Positions 7,651 through 15,871 of a stretch of DNA of 16,569 bases are shown one piece after another. The first letter of the stretch is position 1. Each line of letters opens with the position of its first letter. The position numbers and the translations under genes were made by a program. The notes below the pieces were generated by a model, which was given only the letters and a program-made list of their open reading frames with translations, had not been told where the DNA came from and ran no database searches. The stretch lies in assembly GCA_002308875.1 (NCBI GenBank), contig DBWK01000096.1:1546-18114 (forward strand), in the 5' to 3' direction. This DNA comes from Treponema sp. UBA1240 (GTDB taxonomy: Bacteria > Spirochaetota > Spirochaetia > Treponematales > Treponemataceae).

Positions 7651-9271
7651 TGTCGGGGGCGTAGGTAAGAGAAAGCTTCCAGGAGAATGAACCGCCGCCG
7701 GAAAAACCGCCCATTCTCGTGAACTCGCTGCCTTTTTTGCCGAATACAACGATTGGACCTGTGGACAGTGTAAAATCATCCCAGAATTTGGCGGAAAAGG
7801 TTCCCTGTGCCATACCGGAACCGTCAGTAAGGCTTAGCATACCGTAAAGGCTTCCGGAGCAGTCGCTGGTAAAGAGTTCCTGCTTTGAAAGAGATAACGC
7901 CAGATAGTGTCTACCGGCGTAATTATACGCATTTTTCAGCTTTAAAAAGTCCATTACGGATAAATCCATGGTTTTTTTATCACCGAATCCGTTGAAAAAA
8001 TACTGTCCTATCAATGTGAGCTTTGGGTCTTTCCATGTGTACATAAAACCCGCCGTTCCCTGAAAAATGGCTTTCATATCACCGTAATTCACATCTCCGC
8101 TGCCGTTTTTGCCCAGTGGTGCCCATAGTTCTTCCGTTCCGTAGCCAAGAACAAGCTCAGAAAAAAGTGATAGCTTTCGGAATGCACCGGTAACGGTTCC
8201 TACAGCACGCGGTGTGCGTCCGTATTTGTACCAGCCGCCGATGCCTATTTCGAACCGATCAACAAGAAATTCGAACTTGCCGGCAAATGCCGTATACTTT
8301 AAGTCATCTATATCAAAATCCAGTTCGTGGATTTCTTTTTTTTCGTCTATGTCAGGCAACACGTACAGCCAAAGACAATTCTGTGTCCCTGGAAAAACGA
8401 CCTGCGTTCTTAAAGAAATTGCACCCTCTCTCTGTTCCGTAGGGTTTTCAGGGTCAACAGCCGAAAGATTTATAACATCTGCAGGACTGAAAAAGTAACC
8501 TACTCCCCAGGTAACAGTATGCTTTCCGAGTCGGAAAAATACCTGATCGTGCAGGTTGTAGTCAACAAAATACTCAAAAAGTGAACCTTCCATTTTTTCA
8601 TCTTCATCGGGATACTGATTTTCCAAATCTTCCGAGAAAGGATAAAAAACAGGTTGAGGAGCTTTGAATTTTGCCTTTGTATAAAAACGAAAAATATCTG
8701 TAGGACGTATATCAATATAAAAATCAGCGTTTATAACAGGTGTTACGGCTACATTTCTGAAACCGTCTTTAATGAATTTGGAATTGCGGTTGCCGTCCTT
8801 AAAAGGCTCATACCAGGTAAAAAGACTTTCGGCTCCGATTGAAAAAGAACCACCGGCACGAAACGAGCCCTTGTCGTATATAGCACTTGCATCAACAGCA
8901 GAAGGAGCTTCCGCCGTGGGTGCATCAACTTCTTCAATCATTGAATCGAACATATCATCTTCTGAGCTGCCGAACAGGTCATCATCACTGCCACCAAACA
9001 AATCGTCGTCAGATCCGCCGAATAAGTCGTCATCAGAACTGCCACCGAACAGGTCATCATCAGAACCTCCGAACAAATCATCGTCGGAAATACCGAACAG
9101 ATCATCGTCGTTGAGTGCTACTAAGAAAGAGTTGTCTGTGTTAATAGGATAATCATCCGCAAGAAACGGATTTTCGGTCTCGGTCAAAGCTTCTTCCGCC
9201 GTTAGAACAGTAAGTCCGCACAGCAAAATCAATAAAAACGCATACAGTCTTTTAACGGCGGAGAATCTCAT
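7643..9271 (-). CDS. Exported barrel-like protein with N-terminal acidic DDDLFG repeats
   Basis: A 542-residue protein with a Sec signal peptide, probably cut after TVLTA (residue 25). A low-complexity acidic segment at 55-108 has seven units of about 8 residues, six of them DDDLFG and the last EDDMFD, linked by Gly/Ser. From about 135 onward the sequence alternates polar and hydrophobic residues with many aromatics and Gly, and it ends in Phe (LTYAPDKF), as outer-membrane beta-barrels often do. The segment FFRLGKHTVTWGVGYFFSPADVINLS (245-270; cited as FFRLGKHTVTWG and PADVINLS) resembles a conserved stretch of DUF1302-like and porin-like outer-membrane proteins, but I cannot confirm the family. 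Its ATG is one base after the stop of the LolA-like gene, so translation is coupled. It is the last gene of the ABC transport cluster and probably its outer-membrane exit or acceptor. Confidence 0.8.
   Translation of the reverse strand: MRFSAVKRLYAFLLILLCGLTVLTAEEALTETENPFLADDYPINTDNSFLVALNDDDLFGISDDDLFGGSDDDLFGGSSDDDLFGGSDDDLFGGSDDDLFGSSEDDMFDSMIEEVDAPTAEAPSAVDASAIYDKGSFRAGGSFSIGAESLFTWYEPFKDGNRNSKFIKDGFRNVAVTPVINADFYIDIRPTDIFRFYTKAKFKAPQPVFYPFSEDLENQYPDEDEKMEGSLFEYFVDYNLHDQVFFRLGKHTVTWGVGYFFSPADVINLSAVDPENPTEQREGAISLRTQVVFPGTQNCLWLYVLPDIDEKKEIHELDFDIDDLKYTAFAGKFEFLVDRFEIGIGGWYKYGRTPRAVGTVTGAFRKLSLFSELVLGYGTEELWAPLGKNGSGDVNYGDMKAIFQGTAGFMYTWKDPKLTLIGQYFFNGFGDKKTMDLSVMDFLKLKNAYNYAGRHYLALSLSKQELFTSDCSGSLYGMLSLTDGSGMAQGTFSAKFWDDFTLSTGPIVVFGKKGSEFTRMGGFSGGGSFSWKLSLTYAPDKF
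8942..9109 (-). repeat. In-frame ~24-bp tandem repeat coding for (S)DDDLFGG
   Basis: Seven units encode residues 55-110 of the 542-residue exported protein, starting at residues 55, 63, 71, 80, 88, 96 and 104. One unit has an extra Ser codon. Synonymous codons differ between units (GAT/GAC, CTG/TTG), so the repeat is not freshly duplicated and the protein sequence appears to be kept by selection. Gain or loss of whole units would keep the frame. Confidence 0.95.
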
Positions 9272-9272
9272 T

Positions 9273-10037
9273 CTAGTTTAACTGTTCCAAATAGGCTTTG
9301 GTAAATACTTTGTCAGGTATCGGCGAAAAGTTCAAATCGCTTACAACCTGCTGAGTCTGCTCGCCCTTGTTCAGTTCATCACGGATAAGCAGCTGGGTTG
9401 CAACGTATCCGTATGTGACCTTTGAATACTTGGGCAAAAGTATTGTACGCATAAGGCGATCAGAAGCGGAAAAATCTTCCTGCTTAAGAAGCAGCGGAAT
9501 ATCTTTTCTTATATAATACTTTGATTTTACATATGATGGTGTTTTTGTAGTCGCTTCCAAAGAGATTACATATACCTCGTACTTACCGAGCTTGCTCTCT
9601 TCAAAACTTGTTACCTTGTAATTTTCGCGCCAATGGTCAGGGGACTGGTTTACGTCGTCAATTTTTACGTCTGAGTCACCAAGAGCTTCTTTTATGGAAG
9701 TATGTGTAAACTTGCGGCTGATTGGGTCATAAGACCAGATATTATCGCCTTGTCTGAGGTAACCAACGCCTTTGTCAGCTTCAGGAAAGAGTTGAACGAT
9801 TGTCATAAGCTCATTATCAGTACGTTCCAGTATTTTGTACTGCAAATTTTCCTTGGGCTTGCCGGGTTTTTCTATTACAAGTGAGATGGTTGCAGAATAA
9901 TCGCCGTGATAAGCAAGCGCATCATCGGCTGCTTCCAGAACAGAAAATGCCTTGTCAGAATCGGCGGCTGAAACCTGAGCAAAAAGTCCAGCAAAAACAA
10001 ATGCACATAAAACACAAAAACAAAATAGCTTCTTCAT
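9273..10037 (-). CDS. LolA-like periplasmic outer-membrane lipoprotein-sorting protein
   Basis: A 254-residue protein with a Sec signal peptide, probably cut after QVSA (about residue 24). The mature part has the pattern of the LolA-like outer-membrane lipoprotein-sorting family: DKGVGYLRQGDNIWSYDP at 88-105, then a variable segment, then Y-YIRKDIPLLLKQEDF at about 174-189 (KSKYYIRKDIPLLLKQ). These proteins have an open-barrel fold with a hydrophobic pocket that carries an acyl chain or another hydrophobic cargo through the periplasm. True LolA (about 200 residues) carries lipoproteins; this longer branch is often next to RND or ABC permeases, and its cargo is mostly unknown. AGGAG sits 7 bases before the ATG. 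The gene follows the second permease by 40 bases and precedes the barrel-like gene by a single base, as expected for a carrier between the two. Confidence 0.87.
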   Translation of the reverse strand: MKKLFCFCVLCAFVFAGLFAQVSAADSDKAFSVLEAADDALAYHGDYSATISLVIEKPGKPKENLQYKILERTDNELMTIVQLFPEADKGVGYLRQGDNIWSYDPISRKFTHTSIKEALGDSDVKIDDVNQSPDHWRENYKVTSFEESKLGKYEVYVISLEATTKTPSYVKSKYYIRKDIPLLLKQEDFSASDRLMRTILLPKYSKVTYGYVATQLLIRDELNKGEQTQQVVSDLNFSPIPDKVFTKAYLEQLN

Positions 10038-10077
10038 CTAACGCTCCTAAAAAAGTCTGCTTCCGGCACAATCCATA

Positions 10078-11418
10078 TTATTTTATGGTTCTCAAAGCTT
10101 CCGCCGGATTAAGTTTGGCAGCGGTTTTTGCACTACCATAAACAGCAACAATCGTAAAGACAACAAGTAACAAATACTGAAAAATAATTACGCCCGGAGA
10201 AAGCGTAAAAGAGAAAAATCCGTTGTCAAGAAACATCGAAAGGCTTTCGGAATGTATCGGGATGCGGCCTACTATAAGCATAACAAGAAGAGAAAGCAGA
10301 AAGCCCGCCACTGCCCCGATAAGGCAAAGAACAACCGCTTCCGAAAGGAATACGTTCTTTGTTTCTTTTCTGCCCATACCAACGGCGCGCATTGTACCTA
10401 TTTCTCTGATGCGCTCATACAGAACCATTCTGTATGTGTTGGAAACACCGACCATTACAATAAACAGAATTACAAGCAGAACAACCGTTGTAACGACGTG
10501 AACAATGTTCAACAGGGTTTTTATTGCGGGAACTTCATCATACAGGGTTTCTACCGCATACTTTGTTCCTTCCCAGTTATATTTTTCGGGATTTACCTGC
10601 TTTTCAATTCCCTTACCGATGTTGGCGGGATTTGTTTTCATTGCTTCAAGCCGGCTTGTTACCTGAACACCGTCAGCCCGAATAAGTGCTTCCACTTTGT
10701 TGGCAATCTTTGTCTGATCTTTTTTGTTCCGAAGATTAATTGTAAAGGTAGAAAAGCCCGCTTCCGGTATTCCGATGATTCTGTTCAGGTTTTTAATGTC
10801 AGTATAAATCTGCATGGAACTTAAAAAGTTGTTGGATTTAATAATTCCAGCAACAGTAAAGTCTTCTACCGTGTTCTGCCCGTAAATTGTGCTGCACGTA
10901 AAGGTGAGAATATCGCCTACCTGCAGATTCATTGCGTCAGCAGTTTTTTCGCTGATTATAAGGGCATTGAACATGGAAAAATTTTCCGGTCCGCCGTGAC
11001 TGAACGGTAGTGAATCTAAAAAGGATTCTTCCGTAAAATCACGTCCGTACATGGTTACAAGCGATTTTTTGCCTTCAAAGATAATCTGACCGCCGCACAT
11101 TGAATAACACGAAAAAGACTTATAATCCTTAACGTTTTCTGTTACAAGGTTTCGGATATAATCCGCGTCGCGTACAATCGCGGCCACAGACGGTTTTTTG
11201 TTTTCGCTGCCGGCGGGGATACGTTCCAGCCCCTGTATAAGAACCGTTCCGCCAACCATCTGGGTAATCTGGTTTTCAAGGTTCCCAACCATGCCCGAAA
11301 TAAAACCGTCAACGGTTGTAACTACAAAAAAACCAAAGGCTATTGCTATTGCAAGAACCGCATTACGTCTTTTTTGTCTCGAAAGGTTTTTCAACGCCAA
11401 ACTAAATATCATACTCAT
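10078..11418 (-). CDS. ABC transporter permease, FtsX/MacB fold (LolC/LolE-like), second copy
   Basis: A 446-residue inner-membrane permease of the FtsX/LolCE/MacB type VII class. One membrane helix lies at about 19-37, then a large periplasmic domain (about 40-300), then three helices at about 304-327, 360-385 and 408-430. The family coupling motif IREIGTMRAVGMGRKE (337-352) lies in the cytoplasmic loop that contacts the ATPase, and the C-terminus is the usual LNPAEALRTIK. Such permeases do not carry substrate across the inner membrane; they use ATP hydrolysis to move periplasmic or membrane-embedded cargo. AAGGA lies 10 bases before the ATG, and the gap to the first permease is 13 bases. 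It pairs with that permease as a probable heterodimer, like LolC with LolE. It lacks the DDDLFG-type motif. Confidence 0.92.
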   Translation of the reverse strand: MSMIFSLALKNLSRQKRRNAVLAIAIAFGFFVVTTVDGFISGMVGNLENQITQMVGGTVLIQGLERIPAGSENKKPSVAAIVRDADYIRNLVTENVKDYKSFSCYSMCGGQIIFEGKKSLVTMYGRDFTEESFLDSLPFSHGGPENFSMFNALIISEKTADAMNLQVGDILTFTCSTIYGQNTVEDFTVAGIIKSNNFLSSMQIYTDIKNLNRIIGIPEAGFSTFTINLRNKKDQTKIANKVEALIRADGVQVTSRLEAMKTNPANIGKGIEKQVNPEKYNWEGTKYAVETLYDEVPAIKTLLNIVHVVTTVVLLVILFIVMVGVSNTYRMVLYERIREIGTMRAVGMGRKETKNVFLSEAVVLCLIGAVAGFLLSLLVMLIVGRIPIHSESLSMFLDNGFFSFTLSPGVIIFQYLLLVVFTIVAVYGSAKTAAKLNPAEALRTIK

Positions 11419-11431
11419 TCTGTCAAAATCC

Positions 11432-12973
11432 TTACTCTCTGCTCAACGCTTTAAGCGGTGTAATTCTTAACGCTGAACTTACCGGATACAGATTGCTCAG
11501 AATGCTGCCTGCAAAGGTAACAAACAAAGTAATCAGAATATTTTTAACGGTCGGAGTAAAATGCATAAGACCGCCGCCCAAAATCATTTTGGCTATACTG
11601 TTGGTTATCGTAATATTGAACGAATTGAAAACTGCCATAATGATAAAGGCAAGAATAACTCCACCAATCGAAGAAATAATTGTTAAAAAGCCTGTTTCAG
11701 TAAAAAACAGCATACGCACAAAATTCTTTTTTGCACCTATTGCGCGCATTGTGCCTATCTCGCCGGTACGTTCGATTATACTCAACGTCATTGTATTCAT
11801 TATGATAATAAAAACAACAACCGCCAATATGATTATCAGCATATTGAAGATGATTGCTATGCCTTCAACCGACATTGAATAGGAATAAGCCGCCGTTTTC
11901 CAGCCGAGGGCTGAAACGTTCAGATTTTCTTCCTCAAACTTTTGGTTAAGTTCAGCGATTATTTTGTCGGTTTGCGAAGGACGATCCGCCTTTAACAGAA
12001 TAAAGTGCCATGCACCGCCGTCTGTTTTGTTCAACTCGTCACGCAGGGTTGTGTCACCAAGAATTGTATCGTAATCGATTGAAATTTCCGCCATAAAGGA
12101 ATCGGATGCATCCGATTCGTCACCAAAAAACTCATCGTCCGAGTCACCGAAAAGCTCATCCTCGCTCATGTCCGAAAGCGCCAAATCGACAGAATCCGGC
12201 AGCTCCTGACTGAACGTTGAACCGTACGTTAAATCGGCAAAAGAACGCGCAAGACCCGGATTACAGTACACAGCCTGGAACATAGCGGAGTTTTCGTTTG
12301 CGGGGGTGAATATGCCCACAACAACAGCGTCGCGGATGATTCCCTTTGTGTTTGCACCCAAAAGAAGCACTTTGTCACCGATATTCATCTGAGTGTCGTA
12401 AAGTGATTCAAAAGCTTTTTTGAGGCGGCTGTCAACGATTATCTCATTTGTGTTGGGCGCGGGATACGTACCATCTGTAATGTGCAGTCCGGGAAATGTG
12501 TCCCAGTAAGTATCGTCTTCACCCGCAAAAAGAATTGAAACCGGCATATTATCGAGTGTTATGTCGTCTTTTTCGGTCCAGGCAGAAAGGTCAACTTCAT
12601 CTTCGCCCTTGGCAAGCATAACTTGGGCGGAAATGAGCTTGGTCTTTTTTTCAATGCCGCCGGTGGAATTTACTATCTGTTCAACTTTATCAAGGTCCGC
12701 TATAGCAGGCAGCTGCGGAATATCGCCGGTAAAATTGGTTGTGTTTACACCGAATATATCGTTTATAGCGCCTTTTTCGGGTTTTGTGCCGATTGCTATA
12801 TCGCCTGTGTAATTTGCCCTGAAATCTTTTTCAAGTCCACGGTTTACGGACTCCAGAAACGAGTTACCGAGGATAACAATGGCAACTCCAAAAACAAAAA
12901 AGCATGAAATGATAATTGTTTTTGTTTTGTGCTCTTTGAGGTTTCGCAGCGCCAGTCTAAAAATCTGTCCCAT
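11432..12973 (-). CDS. ABC transporter permease, FtsX/MacB fold, with acidic DELFG motif
   Basis: A 513-residue permease of the same class as its neighbour. Helices are predicted at about 18-39, 370-397, 425-450 and 475-497, with a large periplasmic domain between the first two. The coupling motif ERTGEIGTMRAIGAKKNF is at 401-418, and the C-terminus ITPLKALSRE matches the family. It is about 65 residues longer than its partner. Part of the extra length is an acidic insert at 268-293 with two units, EDELFGDS (271-278) and DDEFFGDE (279-286), which resemble the DDDLFG repeats of the 542-residue exported protein. The insert falls in the periplasmic domain, so the two could meet the same partner. 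The ATG overlaps the ATPase stop by one base (TAATG) and GGAG lies 8 bases upstream, so the ATPase and permease are translationally coupled. Whether it equals LolC or LolE cannot be decided. Confidence 0.92.
   Translation of the reverse strand: MGQIFRLALRNLKEHKTKTIIISCFFVFGVAIVILGNSFLESVNRGLEKDFRANYTGDIAIGTKPEKGAINDIFGVNTTNFTGDIPQLPAIADLDKVEQIVNSTGGIEKKTKLISAQVMLAKGEDEVDLSAWTEKDDITLDNMPVSILFAGEDDTYWDTFPGLHITDGTYPAPNTNEIIVDSRLKKAFESLYDTQMNIGDKVLLLGANTKGIIRDAVVVGIFTPANENSAMFQAVYCNPGLARSFADLTYGSTFSQELPDSVDLALSDMSEDELFGDSDDEFFGDESDASDSFMAEISIDYDTILGDTTLRDELNKTDGGAWHFILLKADRPSQTDKIIAELNQKFEEENLNVSALGWKTAAYSYSMSVEGIAIIFNMLIIILAVVVFIIIMNTMTLSIIERTGEIGTMRAIGAKKNFVRMLFFTETGFLTIISSIGGVILAFIIMAVFNSFNITITNSIAKMILGGGLMHFTPTVKNILITLFVTFAGSILSNLYPVSSALRITPLKALSRE
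12116..12163 (-). repeat. Two in-frame acidic ELFG/EFFG units in the first permease
   Basis: Residues 271-286 of the permease are two 8-residue units, EDELFGDS and DDEFFGDE. They have the same 24-bp unit length and similar codons (GATGAGCTTTTCGG against GATGATTTGTTCGG) as the seven-unit repeat in the exported protein gene at 8942-9109. Common descent or convergence are both possible. Confidence 0.8.
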
Positions 12974-13821
12974 TAAAGAGTCTCCGTCCTGTAAACAGTG
13001 GAACCGGTTTTGTGTTCATTGTTGCTTACTTTACCGTCAAAAATATGGATAACATGGTTACACATATCTACAATTCTTGAATCATGAGTTGAAAAAATGA
13101 ACGTTGTCTGCAAATCCGCATCCATGTTCAAATCTTTCATCAGCGAAAGAATCTGGGCACTGTTTGTTGAGTCAAGGTTTGCGGTAGGTTCGTCCGCAAG
13201 AATAACTGGGGCTTTTGTTACAAGGGCACGCGCGATTGCCACACGCTGACGCTGTCCGCCGGAAAGCTCCATAGGCTTGTGGTTTTTCCATTCAACAAGC
13301 CCAACTTTTTCCATCAAAAACTGAATCCACTCTTCCTTCTGTTTTTTTGTAAATCTGTCTACAGGACATGCAAGCTTGCTGTCTTTCGACTTTAAAAGCA
13401 GAGGAAATTCAATGTTCTCATATACGTTCAAAACCGGAATAAGGTTGAATGTCTGAAAAATAAAACCAATATGTGAGCGGCGTAAAGCGGTTATACGCTT
13501 GTCCACTTTTGACGGAATCGTTGTTTTAATTTTTTTATCGCGTTTGTCGTTATAATTGTTCAGTCTACCGTTTTCAAGCCGTGTTGAACCCAAGTCAAAA
13601 CCTTCGTAAATATCTATTCCGTCAATAATGATTTTACCGCTTGTGGGCAAATCAATTAGTCCTACCATGTTCAAAAGGGTTGATTTTCCTGAACCGGATG
13701 GACCTGAAATTGCGGCGAACTCCCCTTTTTCAATAGCAAAGGTTACATTCTTTACTGCTTCAACTTTCTGTTTTCCGAGCGGATAAGTTTTGCAGATATT
13801 TTCCAATGATACTATAGCCAT
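12973..13821 (-). CDS. lolD: ABC transporter ATP-binding protein, LolD/MacB type
   Basis: A 282-residue cytoplasmic ATPase of the LolD/FtsE/MacB group. Walker A GPSGSGKST is at 40-48, the Q-loop glutamine at 123 (GFIFQTFNLIP), the signature LSGGQ at 186-190, Walker B VILADEP at 206-212 with catalytic E211, the D-loop ANLD at 214-217 and the H-loop H246. All catalytic residues are intact. It is about 50 residues longer than usual LolD. A polar, Lys-rich insert of about 30-35 residues lies at 73-110, before the Q-loop (DKRDKKIKTT at 92-101), and a smaller one follows near 144-158. AAGGA precedes the ATG by about 7 bases. It overlaps the first permease by one base and heads the five-gene transport cluster, behind its own candidate promoter. 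The symbol follows the closest family; the substrate is unknown. Confidence 0.9.
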   Translation of the reverse strand: MAIVSLENICKTYPLGKQKVEAVKNVTFAIEKGEFAAISGPSGSGKSTLLNMVGLIDLPTSGKIIIDGIDIYEGFDLGSTRLENGRLNNYNDKRDKKIKTTIPSKVDKRITALRRSHIGFIFQTFNLIPVLNVYENIEFPLLLKSKDSKLACPVDRFTKKQKEEWIQFLMEKVGLVEWKNHKPMELSGGQRQRVAIARALVTKAPVILADEPTANLDSTNSAQILSLMKDLNMDADLQTTFIFSTHDSRIVDMCNHVIHIFDGKVSNNEHKTGSTVYRTETL

Positions 13822-13849
13822 AAAAAATCCTTAGTAAAATAGTAGACTA

Positions 13850-13878
13850 AATATAGTAAAAAAAAAGGCGTTCGGCAA
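13850..13878 (-). promoter_or_regulatory. Candidate internal promoter for the ABC transport genes
   Basis: On the minus strand TTGCCG (13873-13878) is followed after 17 bases by TATATT (13850-13855). The -35 matches at 4 of 6 positions and the -10 at 5 of 6. The spacer holds a run of nine T, which could also serve as the U-tract of a weak terminator for the methyltransferase gene, although I see no good hairpin before it. The start would be near 13843, giving a leader of about 22 bases. Confidence 0.4.
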
Positions 13879-13879
13879 G

Positions 13880-14569
13880 TCAGGACTTTTTCCAGACAAT
13901 GGAAAAGTCGTTTATAAGGTAGTCATCAACAATTTTAAAAGAAGAAAGCGGATAAGTTTTTTTGAGTTTCTCAAGCATTCGGCTGACGGAATCCTTGTTG
14001 TAATAATAATACAAGTCTTCCTTGTCATCGGATGTGTCGCTCAAAAGCGAGCAGACAAAAGCCTTTTTACATAAGGAAGCAAAAAGCAAAAAAGCTTGTT
14101 GCAGAAATTCCAGATTATTTCCAAGGTTCAGATTGAAAATGCCGGAACTGTACACAAAATCGAAAGAATCAGAGCTGTAGGGATTTGTTGAAAAAATGTC
14201 CTGACAGAGCAAAGTGATAGCAGAACTGTTGTTTGACGGCAGGGGAATGTTTTTAAGTTGATCCTTAGCAAGTTCTATCATTTTGGGAGACAAATCTATA
14301 CCAGTATAATTGATGTTGTAACCGAAGCCCTGTGTAATAAAGTGAAACAAATCCGCAAGTCCGCAGCCTACGTCTAAAATGGAAGATTTGTGTACAATTA
14401 CAGAACCTGTAAAAACGGCAAAACGTTTGTACTGCGCTGCACGGCTTTCCCAGCCTAATATCTTGTAATTTTCAGTACGGGTAACTGACAGAGAATCCGC
14501 TTTATTTGCGGCAGTATGCTCAAAATTGGTGTCGTAGTATCCGGCAATCTGCTCTTTATACGAATCCAT
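13880..14569 (-). CDS. Class I SAM-dependent methyltransferase
   Basis: A 229-residue soluble protein with a Rossmann-fold methyltransferase core. Motif I is ILDVGCGLAD at 64-73 (SAM-binding loop), followed by the acidic loop TGIDLSPKMIELAK at 89-102 with D92 likely to contact the SAM ribose. LCQDIFS (121-127) corresponds to the adenine-contacting strand, and FDFVYSSGIFNL (136-147) to motif IV. There is no signal peptide or membrane segment. The N-terminal part (1-60) is probably a substrate lid. The substrate is not evident; small-molecule, lipid and protein targets are all possible. The gene starts 12 bases after the barrel-like gene with no clear Shine-Dalgarno site, which suggests coupled translation, and it ends 58 bases before the ATPase gene. 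A cytoplasmic enzyme between exported proteins is unusual and could modify the cargo, but this is inference. Confidence 0.85.
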   Translation of the reverse strand: MDSYKEQIAGYYDTNFEHTAANKADSLSVTRTENYKILGWESRAAQYKRFAVFTGSVIVHKSSILDVGCGLADLFHFITQGFGYNINYTGIDLSPKMIELAKDQLKNIPLPSNNSSAITLLCQDIFSTNPYSSDSFDFVYSSGIFNLNLGNNLEFLQQAFLLFASLCKKAFVCSLLSDTSDDKEDLYYYYNKDSVSRMLEKLKKTYPLSSFKIVDDYLINDFSIVWKKS

Positions 14570-14581
14570 ACAGAATAAGCG

Positions 14582-15862
14582 TCAGAAACCAACCTGACAG
14601 TTCAGACGCAGTGCGAAATCTCTGTGGCGGTTTGCTCTGTGGCTGTCCTGTCCGTACACGAACTCACCAGTAAGCTGAACATCACCGGCAACGACTCCAT
14701 TTGTACCAATAAGGAATTCGGTATATTTGTAAATTGATTCAAAAGATGCACGGGTAAATCCGGTCTTAACAGGTTTTGGCGTAAGATACGAATAAATACC
14801 GGTATTGAATACCCACTTAGGCTTAAACTTCCATTTGAATTCCAATTCAGGTTTTAAAAGTCCGTTAAAACTTCCTTCATAAAGTATACCGGCTGATTTG
14901 TACGTTATAGGCCGGTATTCGGACTGACCTTCCTTGTTTTTTGGTCCCCACTGGACTCTGCTCGAAAGCTGCATCGTTGGATCTATCATCCATTTTATTC
15001 CACCGTCAAAATATCCGGATAAGTATCCCTCCGCTTTTTTGGGCGTTTGGCGGAACAAGTATTCAATAACACCGCCTAAATGGTAGTAAACGTTATTGGA
15101 CTTTGCAAAAGGTCCCATTATACCACTACCCAAATAAATAGAATGAACTTCTTCCTTAACTTCGGTTTGCTTTGCGAATTTTTTGGTCCATTTCCATTCC
15201 TGAATTTTTTTTCGCAAGTCAACATTTGCAATCATATCACCGTAAACATCGGCGCGACCAAAAAACTGCGGAAAATATACAGTATGTTCCAAAACAAGAC
15301 GCCTTGCACCGAATGCGTAATAGCGGTCTTTTTTATTGGATGCATCCGCAATATCATCAGAAGAAAGCAGGGTATTTGTTGTAAAGTGGTTCGTCCAGCC
15401 GGTATATACAGCATAAAGATCCATCAGCATACGCGGCAGTGTAATATGCATACCCAAACCGTCTACAGCCTGGTTGATGACCATACCACGGGTATCCTGC
15501 ATATGAATACGACCAAGCTCAAACGTTGTACGTCCATTCAAAAAAGGAACCGCGGTCATTACGCGGAATACGTCAACGTCAAACAATGGTCTGAATATAT
15601 CACTCTTAGGATTGTAACGGATATAGCCGCTTGCCTGTGCATCAAATTGAACTCCGTTCAAAACAGGAAACTTTATAGTGAGCCACGGAGAAAGGCGGCG
15701 CTGATAGCTGTACAAATCTGACATTGCATCATTTGTATCAAGTCTAAGGCCATAATCACAATCAAGCTCAAAGGAATAAACCCGTTGTGCGGGTATTGCA
15801 AAAAGGAAAAGTAAACAGAACAAAAGGCTTAAAAACTTAATCTTTTTTGTTGAAAAAAACAT
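14582..15862 (-). CDS. Exported protein, probable outer-membrane beta-barrel
   Basis: A 426-residue protein I cannot assign to a named family. A Sec signal peptide has a Lys-rich start and a hydrophobic core at 9-24, with a likely cut after RVYS (residue 30). The mature part shows alternating polar and hydrophobic strands with many Tyr, Phe, Trp and Gly, no internal membrane helix, and a C-terminal strand ending in Phe (LRLNCQVGF). This fits an outer-membrane barrel of perhaps 16-20 strands. A charged stretch at about 215-240 (KKIQEWKWTKKF) could be a loop. The ATG has AAGGA 6 bases upstream, and that site overlaps the stop codon of the preceding small exported protein gene, so the two are translated together. 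It is different in sequence from the 542-residue protein and lacks the acidic repeats. Confidence 0.78.
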   Translation of the reverse strand: MFFSTKKIKFLSLLFCLLFLFAIPAQRVYSFELDCDYGLRLDTNDAMSDLYSYQRRLSPWLTIKFPVLNGVQFDAQASGYIRYNPKSDIFRPLFDVDVFRVMTAVPFLNGRTTFELGRIHMQDTRGMVINQAVDGLGMHITLPRMLMDLYAVYTGWTNHFTTNTLLSSDDIADASNKKDRYYAFGARRLVLEHTVYFPQFFGRADVYGDMIANVDLRKKIQEWKWTKKFAKQTEVKEEVHSIYLGSGIMGPFAKSNNVYYHLGGVIEYLFRQTPKKAEGYLSGYFDGGIKWMIDPTMQLSSRVQWGPKNKEGQSEYRPITYKSAGILYEGSFNGLLKPELEFKWKFKPKWVFNTGIYSYLTPKPVKTGFTRASFESIYKYTEFLIGTNGVVAGDVQLTGEFVYGQDSHRANRHRDFALRLNCQVGF

Positions 15863-15871
15863 AAAACATCC

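Noticed and set aside
8942..9109. CRISPR array
   Set aside because: The 24-bp periodicity has no unique spacers and is in frame, coding for a regular peptide repeat.
8772..9152. A plus-strand frame rich in PNKSSS-like repeats
   Set aside because: It is only the antisense reading of the DDDLFG repeat tract.
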